A DNA stretch of 21,920 bases, from positions 1 to 21,920 of the forward strand of contig JAQMWT010000525.1 in assembly GCA_029834535.1 (NCBI GenBank), read 5' to 3'. The notes under the pieces are model-generated. The model was given only the letters and a program-made list of their open reading frames with translations, did no database searches and had not been told where the DNA came from. This stretch comes from Chrysophaeum taylorii. Its lineage: Eukaryota > Sar > Pelagophyceae > Pelagomonadales > Pelagomonadaceae. Made by a program: the position numbers and the translations under genes. Positions 17,021 to 21,920 of the stretch are shown one piece after another. Position 1 is the first letter of the stretch; every line of letters begins with the position of its first letter.

Positions 17021-18645
17021 CTAGCCAGCGCAATGATGGTGTCGCCGCTCAGTGGCTTGAAGTGCTTGGTGAAGACCAGGATTACGCTAAGCGAGCGGAC
17101 TACTGCACTGGGCAGTATTCTGAGCTCATGGAGGGCAACGTGTATGACGGTGACGATGACGATGTTGGAGGCGATGATGATAGCTTCTCCGCAGAAGGCT
17201 ATTCCCCTGGTGACCCCATGGAACCTCCTTCCTTTTTGGTCATCACTGAAGATGCGTGGGTGGAGAAGCAGGGGCAAAGTACCGAAGTGACCGGAGTTGC
17301 ACCCAGAGTTCCCTCGGAAGATGAAGATAATCGTGACGGATTGGGATATACGATCGTTCGTGTGGGACAAGATATCTTTGTTGCTATGGATATAGTGCCA
17401 CCGAGGGACGACTGCGCCGAGCGTTGCGCCGCTCACCCTTCCATCTCTTCGGAGTTCGAGAGTTTCTGCCCTCAGACTGCGTTGAATACCACTCAGGATC
17501 CCGACCATCGTGAAAATAAAGCCGTGAGGTACGATGGCACGAGATCCGCCTCTTTGACGTATGTGCCTGTGGCTGTCTCTTCGCTATATGGTTCGACATA
17601 TTCCATCATCGCTGCCGGTTTGGATGGCATGGCTGATTCCCCCTACATCGACCACCGCTTGTATCGCAAACTTGATCATGACGGCAAAATCATCTATCGT
17701 CAGCCACTCCCTACGATTCGTACTCTGAATGGGTCAGGAGGTTCGGGAGCTGCTATTCGAGAATGGGTCATTCTCCGGATCTCTTTGGTGCCAACGACAT
17801 CCATACTGCTCATGTTCTTTGTTGGTCAAACTAATGGGCAGTTACTATTAGGAGCACGAGAATTACGACTCTTGGGTACGATTTTGGATTATGCAACAGA
17901 GAGAGCTATTTTCCGGCGGTCTGAAGTGACCATCGGAGTTCTCGATAATCGGACTTCTGCCTCGCCACAAGACCATCATGGAGTTGTCCTTTACAATGAT
18001 GCATTCGATGCGACTCCGCAGGTAGTGCAGATGTTCCCGACAGCTAAGCTCGCTATACAGTACGGGAATATCCAAACTTGGACGCCAGTTGGTAAACCGT
18101 GGAGTTATGACAGTCTGCTGCGCTCTATTCGTGCCAGGGCGAATCACCATTATGCTCATCGCGGTGAACAGACTGCTGGAAAAGCGGAAGACCAACTTAA
18201 ATGCCCTGCAGACGAGGAAGATATCATCCCTCATTTCGCGTATGTGACGAGTACTCGATTTCTTCTTCCAAGCCAACCGTACTTCTTGGAGATGGAGTGC
18301 GATGTGCCGCTGGAAAAGGGCCGAGCATTTCGGCCTCATCGGTCACTCCTCCCATATCTCCGCCTCGTACCTGGCTCCTATTCATCGTATTGCTCCGACG
18401 AGCCCAACGAAGTTCATGTGGCTGTGGAGCACATTGGTGACGAACCCATGGGTATCAACCCCGAAGTCCCGGTGGTCGAAGGCGAGATCATGCCGCATGA
18501 CGGATGTGTCAACATGCAGCTAGGAGCCAGTGATGACGTGTGTCATGCAACTCTTACGGCTGCTGTTGACGACGATGAAGTCGAGGAGGATGTATTGAGT
18601 GACAGACCTCCTCCTCAGCCACCTCCAGATGAAGAAGTGAAATAA
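17002..18645 (+). CDS. Ty3/gypsy element G2: retropepsin-like protease region of Pol
   Basis: Frame open from just after TAG 16999-17001 to TAA 18643-18645, overlapping the Gag frame by -1. The N-terminal 180 or so residues are acidic (GDDDDVGGDDDS). A retropepsin-like fold follows: hydrophobic strand then LDGMADSPYID (catalytic Asp codon 17623-17625), a Gly-rich flap-like stretch (LNGSGGSGAA), and LLLGARELRLLGTILDY (about 17842-17892), which matches the usual ILGxDFLxxxxxxxD. The standard D-T/S-G-A is D-G-M-A here. The C-terminal part (about 18220-18500) has the layout of the beta-rich segment that follows protease in many retroelements (LLPSQPYFLEMECDVP, then VAVEHIGDEPMGI). It ends in DRPPPQPPPDEEVK. 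The next ATG lies 9 bases after the stop, in the same frame. Confidence 0.68.
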   Translation, partial: RPQRANPSQRNDGVAAQWLEVLGEDQDYAKRADYCTGQYSELMEGNVYDGDDDDVGGDDDSFSAEGYSPGDPMEPPSFLVITEDAWVEKQGQSTEVTGVAPRVPSEDEDNRDGLGYTIVRVGQDIFVAMDIVPPRDDCAERCAAHPSISSEFESFCPQTALNTTQDPDHRENKAVRYDGTRSASLTYVPVAVSSLYGSTYSIIAAGLDGMADSPYIDHRLYRKLDHDGKIIYRQPLPTIRTLNGSGGSGAAIREWVILRISLVPTTSILLMFFVGQTNGQLLLGARELRLLGTILDYATERAIFRRSEVTIGVLDNRTSASPQDHHGVVLYNDAFDATPQVVQMFPTAKLAIQYGNIQTWTPVGKPWSYDSLLRSIRARANHHYAHRGEQTAGKAEDQLKCPADEEDIIPHFAYVTSTRFLLPSQPYFLEMECDVPLEKGRAFRPHRSLLPYLRLVPGSYSSYCSDEPNEVHVAVEHIGDEPMGINPEVPVVEGEIMPHDGCVNMQLGASDDVCHATLTAAVDDDEVEEDVLSDRPPPQPPPDEEVK

Positions 18646-18654
18646 ACACCAGAA

Positions 18655-19416
18655 ATGGAGATGGAGGCGACCGCCAAGGAGCTGCTATCTAAGCACGCCT
18701 CCTTGGTTTGTTTACCCATCACCTACACCTTTGTCGTCGTCTACTTTGCTGGCGCTGGAGGATCAACGCTGGGTATCCGGCGATGCAATGAGCTATATGG
18801 CAGTTCATTTCGCATTGTCCTGGCTTTGGATGCTTGTCCTCAAGCCCGAGCCACCTTTGAGCTCAATTTTCCGAAGATTCCCTATGTTTTGCATGAGTTG
18901 GGGGAATCTCATCGTCGTACATACGACTTGGTGTCGTCGTATTTACATTCAGATTTTTGGAAGCATTCTTATTTTCATGCCAGTCCGCCGTGTATCTATG
19001 GGTCGACAGCCTATTTGCACTACAGGGACGCACGCAAGGGCGCTACTATTACTTCTTGGGTCCTGCGTCATTTCCGCAACGCACCTCATGTGATTGGCCG
19101 ATGGACACTCGAGCAGGAACCATCAGTGGTCCCTTTCGTGCATCACCAATTTTATGTGCCGCGTATTGTAGATTTCTATAGTATCACACCAGAGTTGCTG
19201 TGCTCGCGCACGCGCCTACTTGCGTGCAATGTTCGCTTGAACCTGCCGTTATTATCGCGTGTACCACCGAATTTAAGGGACCGTATTGGGCCAGCGTTGG
19301 GATTTACAGGTGGTCACCCGCTCATTATAGTGAACAGTTTCTCATCTACGCGCCCAGCTATCGGCCCTGCCATCACAGTGACGCGCAATAAGCTCCACCT
19401 AGGACCTCATTTCTAG
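18655..19416 (+). CDS. C5-cytosine DNA methyltransferase domain in Ty3/gypsy element G2, copy 1
   Basis: 253 codons from ATG 18655 to TAG 19414-19416. Methyltransferase motifs in order: motif I FAGAGGSTLG (residues 31-40, SAM binding); motif II acidic residue in LALDACPQA (Asp59) followed by ATFELNFP; motif IV ASPPC (109-113, catalytic Cys113); motif VI-like WTLEQ (150-154, Glu153 for ENV); motif VIII-like SRTRLLA (184-190). The ASPPC and W-x-L-E form resembles bacterial, phage and retroelement enzymes. Motifs IX/X are missing here but lie just past the TAG in the next ORF, so the domain is cut by a stop. The family transfers a methyl group from SAM to cytosine C5. It lies between protease and RT, in frame with both. 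A role in methylating the element's own DNA is inference. Confidence 0.86.
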   Translation: MEMEATAKELLSKHASLVCLPITYTFVVVYFAGAGGSTLGIRRCNELYGSSFRIVLALDACPQARATFELNFPKIPYVLHELGESHRRTYDLVSSYLHSDFWKHSYFHASPPCIYGSTAYLHYRDARKGATITSWVLRHFRNAPHVIGRWTLEQEPSVVPFVHHQFYVPRIVDFYSITPELLCSRTRLLACNVRLNLPLLSRVPPNLRDRIGPALGFTGGHPLIIVNSFSSTRPAIGPAITVTRNKLHLGPHF

Positions 19417-20472
19417 AACACCCGTCCACTCACGTTGCAGATGCACCAGGAAATTATGACCGTTCCTGCTACGTGGCAATGGGGTGAGACAGTTTCAGAG
19501 ACAGCAGATATGAAGATGCTTGGCAGTATGGTGCCACCCGCGACTATGACGCGGATTGCGCTCGCAGTGCACAATTCGTTTGACCCTTCACTTCGAAATT
19601 TGGGTAAGTTGCGGAATATTGCGACGACTACGCTAGCCCAACCTGATCACCATATTCACCGGTTTTCTCCTTTTGCTGTAGAGTCGCGCATTCCAACGTT
19701 CGACCCTGCCACTCGAAGTGTGTCATGGATTGCGCCCGATGAACTCTATTCTCCTGCGAGTCATGCACCATCAGCTGCTGCCCCCACCACCCCGCCACCT
19801 CCTTCCGTTACATCGCCTGGGACGGCTTCATCTTTTGCAGGGGACACCGTCGCCACTGCTGTTATGCAGAGCAACCAAGTCGACAACCAGCCCTCCGCAA
19901 CTGCTGAAGAAGAAGGCACCGCGAAAGAGCGACCAGCGTATTTCAATAAGTGCGACGTTCCGTGGGCGGACGCGCCTCACGACGAACATGGTCAACCTTT
20001 ACCGGTGATGCTTCCTCATTTAGCGGGACAGGAGAGCATGCAGGTCATCCCTCCGACCGTCGCGCAGGTCGAAGAGGTGATAACTGAATTGGGCATTACA
20101 GAGCATCCTGCTTTAGGTGATGACGAGAAGCTGATGATGAAGCATTTAGTCTCGTATTCGTGGGCATTTTTCGATGATGTGATGAGACCTGTTGATTCGC
20201 CTGAAGTGACGCTCCGGTTAAAAGAAAAGAATCCGACTCCCGTCAAACTCTCGCCATATCGGTTGTCGAAAGAAAAGAGTGAATGTGTGCGGATGCAGAT
20301 TGAAGCGTGGACCCGAGACGGAGTTATTCGTCCCGCGAATTCTCCATGGGGGTTCCCTATTTTGATGTTGCCTAAGAAAGGTGCTGAGCCTGGCACTTCC
20401 AATGCTTACAGAGCAGCTGTCGACCTACGGCGCCTCAATGCATTGCTCAAGGATGATAGCTGGCCGGTGTGA
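19417..20472 (+). CDS. Element G2: methyltransferase C-terminal motifs fused to pre-RT and RT N-terminus, copy 1
   Basis: Same frame as the methyltransferase, open from the TAG at 19414-19416 to TGA 20470-20472; first ATG 19441. It begins with PLTLQMHQEIMT...PATWQW, resembling the motif IX region (LTxxExxxLQGFPxxW), then MLGSMVPPATMTRIALAV (19516-19569), resembling motif X (GNAVPP). These complete the methyltransferase. A Pro/Ala/Ser/Thr-rich linker follows, then the pre-RT block VPWADAPHDEHGQPLP and RT N-terminal motifs PYRLSKEKSEC, RDGVIRPANSPWGFPILMLP and YRAAVDLRRLN. It breaks off after DDSWPV, before the first catalytic Asp, at the tandem-duplication junction. It is closely related to G1 in the pre-RT/RT part. 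Confidence 0.82.
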   Translation, partial: NTRPLTLQMHQEIMTVPATWQWGETVSETADMKMLGSMVPPATMTRIALAVHNSFDPSLRNLGKLRNIATTTLAQPDHHIHRFSPFAVESRIPTFDPATRSVSWIAPDELYSPASHAPSAAAPTTPPPPSVTSPGTASSFAGDTVATAVMQSNQVDNQPSATAEEEGTAKERPAYFNKCDVPWADAPHDEHGQPLPVMLPHLAGQESMQVIPPTVAQVEEVITELGITEHPALGDDEKLMMKHLVSYSWAFFDDVMRPVDSPEVTLRLKEKNPTPVKLSPYRLSKEKSECVRMQIEAWTRDGVIRPANSPWGFPILMLPKKGAEPGTSNAYRAAVDLRRLNALLKDDSWPV

Positions 20473-20517
20473 TCACCTCAGCCACTTCCAGATGAAGAAG
20501 TGAAATAAACACCAGAA

Positions 20518-21192
20518 ATGGAGATGGGGGCGACCGCCAAGGAGCTGCTATCTAAGCACGCCTCCTTGGTTTGTTTACCCATCACCTACACCTTTGTCGT
20601 CGTCTACTTTGCTGGCGCTGGAGGATCAACGTTGGGTATCCGGCGATGCAATGAGCTATATGGCAGTTCATTTCGCATTGTCCTGGCTTTGGATGCTTGT
20701 CCTCAAGCCCGATCCACCTTTGAGCTCAATTTTCCGATGATCCCCCATGTTTTGCATGAGCTGGGGAAATCTCATCGTCGTACATACGACTTGGTGTTGT
20801 CGTATTTACATTCAGATTTTTTGAAGCATTCTTATTTTCATGCCAGTCCGCCGTGTATCTATGGGTCGACTGCCAATTTGCACTACAGGGACGCACGCAA
20901 GGGCGCTACTATTACTTCTTGGGTCCTGCGTCATTTCCGCAACGCACCTCATGTGATTGGCCGATGGACACTCGAGCAGGAACCATCAGTGGTCCCTTTT
21001 GTGCATCACCATTTTTATGTGCCGCGTATTGTCGATTTCTATAGTATCACACCAGAGTTGCTGTGCTCGCGCACGCGCCTACTTGCGTGCAATGTTCGCT
21101 TGAACCTGCCGTTATTATCGCGTGTACCACCGAATTTAAGGGACCGTATTGGGCAGCGTTGGGATTTAAGGTGGTCACCCGCTCCATTCTAG
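20518..21192 (+). pseudogene. C5-cytosine DNA methyltransferase domain, copy 2, frameshifted at the C-terminal side
   Basis: Nearly identical to copy 1 for about 210 residues, with motif I (FAGAGG), the Asp of motif II, catalytic PPC, WTLEQ and SRTR all retained. Differences include Ala-to-Ser after CPQAR, Lys-to-Met in NFPK and Ser-to-Leu in DLVSS. A one-base deletion near 21150 (GGGCAGCG for GGGCCAGCG) shifts the frame into a stop at 21190-21192 after WSPAPF. It shares with copy 1 the TAA and 9-base gap before its ATG. Confidence 0.82.
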
Positions 21193-21920
21193 TGACCATT
21201 TCTCATCTACGCGCCCTGCTATCGGCCCTGCCTCACAGTGACGCGCAATAAGCTCCACCTAGGAATCAATTTCTCGAACACCAGTCCACTCACGTTGCAG
21301 ATGCACAGGAAATTATGACGTTCCTGACGTGGCAATGGGGTGTGACAGTTTTCAGAGACAGCAGATAGAAGATGTTTGGCAGTATGGTGCCCCCGCGACC
21401 ATTACGCGGATTGCGCTCGCAGTGCACAATTCGTTTGACCTTTCACTTCGAAATTGGGTAAGTTGCGGAATATTGCGGACGACTACGCTAGCCCAACCTG
21501 GTCACCATATTCTTCCGGTTTCCACTTTCGCGGTAGAGTCGCGCATTCCAACGATCGACCCTGCAACTCTAAAGGGTGGCCTGGATGTCGCTGATGAACT
21601 CCATTTCCCGGCGAGTCATGCACCTCAGGCTGCCCCCACCACCCGCCACGACCTTCCGTTACATCGCCTGGGACAGGGGCTTCATCTTTTGCAGGGGGCT
21701 ACTTCAGCCACTGCTGTTATGCAGAGCAACCAAGTCGACAACCAGTCCACCCGCAACTGCTGAAGAAAGAAGGTACCGCGAAAGAGCGACCAGCGTATTT
21801 CAATAAGTACGAAGTTCCGTGGGCGGGCGCGCCTCACGACGAACATGGTCCAACCTTTACCGCTGATGCCTCATCATTTAGGGGTCAGGAGAGCATGCAG
21901 GTCATCCCGTCCGAAACGTC
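21193..21920 (+). pseudogene. Copy 2 methyltransferase C-terminal motifs and pre-RT region, degenerate
   Basis: Homologous to about 19330-20060 but split over frames by single-base indels. The codon corresponding to the copy-1 stop reads TCG (TTCTCGAAC) instead of TAG. One frame still shows VADAQEIMTF and TWQWG (motif IX region); another shows PATITRIALAVHNSF. The Pro/Thr-rich linker is out of frame, and the pre-RT block starts at the window edge. Non-coding as read. Confidence 0.72.

Larger units (their letters stand above)
18613..20475 (+). repeat. Tandem duplication, copy 1 (period about 1,863 bp)
   Basis: From CCTCAGCCA near the end of the protease ORF through the methyltransferase to the truncated RT at 20475. 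The same sequence restarts at 20476 in direct orientation. The start-to-start offset is 1,863 bp and drops to about 1,857 at the right edge through small indels. Confidence 0.9.
20476..21920 (+). repeat. Tandem duplication, copy 2 (truncated by window end)
   Basis: Direct repeat of 18613 onward. The first 700 or so bases differ from copy 1 mainly by scattered substitutions. From about 21150 many single-base insertions and deletions appear. The window ends in the pre-RT block (GTGGGCGGGCGCGCC onward). The retained copy of the protease-ORF stop (TAA) is present before ATG 20518. Confidence 0.9.

Noticed and set aside
17016..17022. AAACCCT heptamer as a -1 slippery site between Gag and protease
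   Set aside because: It fits the X XXY YYZ letters, but the Gag-frame codons there are CAA ACC CTA, so the phase is wrong for simultaneous slippage.
1..21920. CRISPR arrays, rRNA and tRNA genes
   Set aside because: No regularly spaced repeats with unique spacers and no rRNA or cloverleaf-like tRNA sequence was seen. The tRNA-Met match at 1384-1397 is only a primer-binding site.

Overview
The window reads as eukaryotic nuclear DNA dominated by nested, partly decayed transposable elements around one large host-like gene. Evidence is two LTR-retrotransposon superfamilies (Ty1/copia and Ty3/gypsy), a Helitron/PIF1-type helicase relic, a gene whose three open blocks are best joined by two very short GT-AG introns, and no bacterial operon structure. 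A retrotransposon-borne cytosine methyltransferase and very short introns suggest an alga or other protist. I cannot name the lineage; any red-alga or dinoflagellate guess would be weak.

Layout. (1) 1-1795, minus strand: 5' end of a copia-type element, with an LTR, a primer-binding site matching the anticodon region of initiator tRNA-Met, a leader, and a Gag-like frame broken by stops. (2) 1796-4362, plus strand: remains of related copia copies, namely a 3' internal end, an LTR split in two by a roughly 1.03 kb insertion (helicase relic, microsatellite, minisatellite), a short internal segment with one ORF, and a second complete LTR. (3) 4363-4707: copia reverse-transcriptase fragment. (4) 4708-6398: GC-rich decayed coding relic, possibly a DNA-transposon transposase. 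(5) 6399-7586: no gene seen. (6) 7587-11809, minus strand: one large gene of about 1,370 codons, unrecognised. (7) 11810-12960: intergenic sequence plus probable leader of the next element. (8) 12961-16490: Ty3/gypsy element G1 with coiled-coil/CCHC-like/RS-rich Gag and the first half of RT. (9) 16490-21920: a second, related Ty3/gypsy element G2 with Gag C-terminus, protease-like domain, a C5-cytosine DNA methyltransferase and the RT N-terminus. The methyltransferase-RT part is tandemly duplicated (period about 1,863 bp), and the second copy runs off the window.

The most notable system is G2. Protease, methyltransferase and RT sequence lie in one reading frame separated only by single stop codons. 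Comparing the two tandem copies shows the stop inside the methyltransferase is a one-base change (TAG in copy 1, TCG in copy 2). Conserved methyltransferase motifs continue past that stop. The ancestral element therefore probably encoded a complete methyltransferase fused in frame to the RT, placed between protease and RT. Retrotransposon-borne methyltransferases are known from dinoflagellates and charophyte algae, so the class has precedent; this arrangement and lineage may be new.
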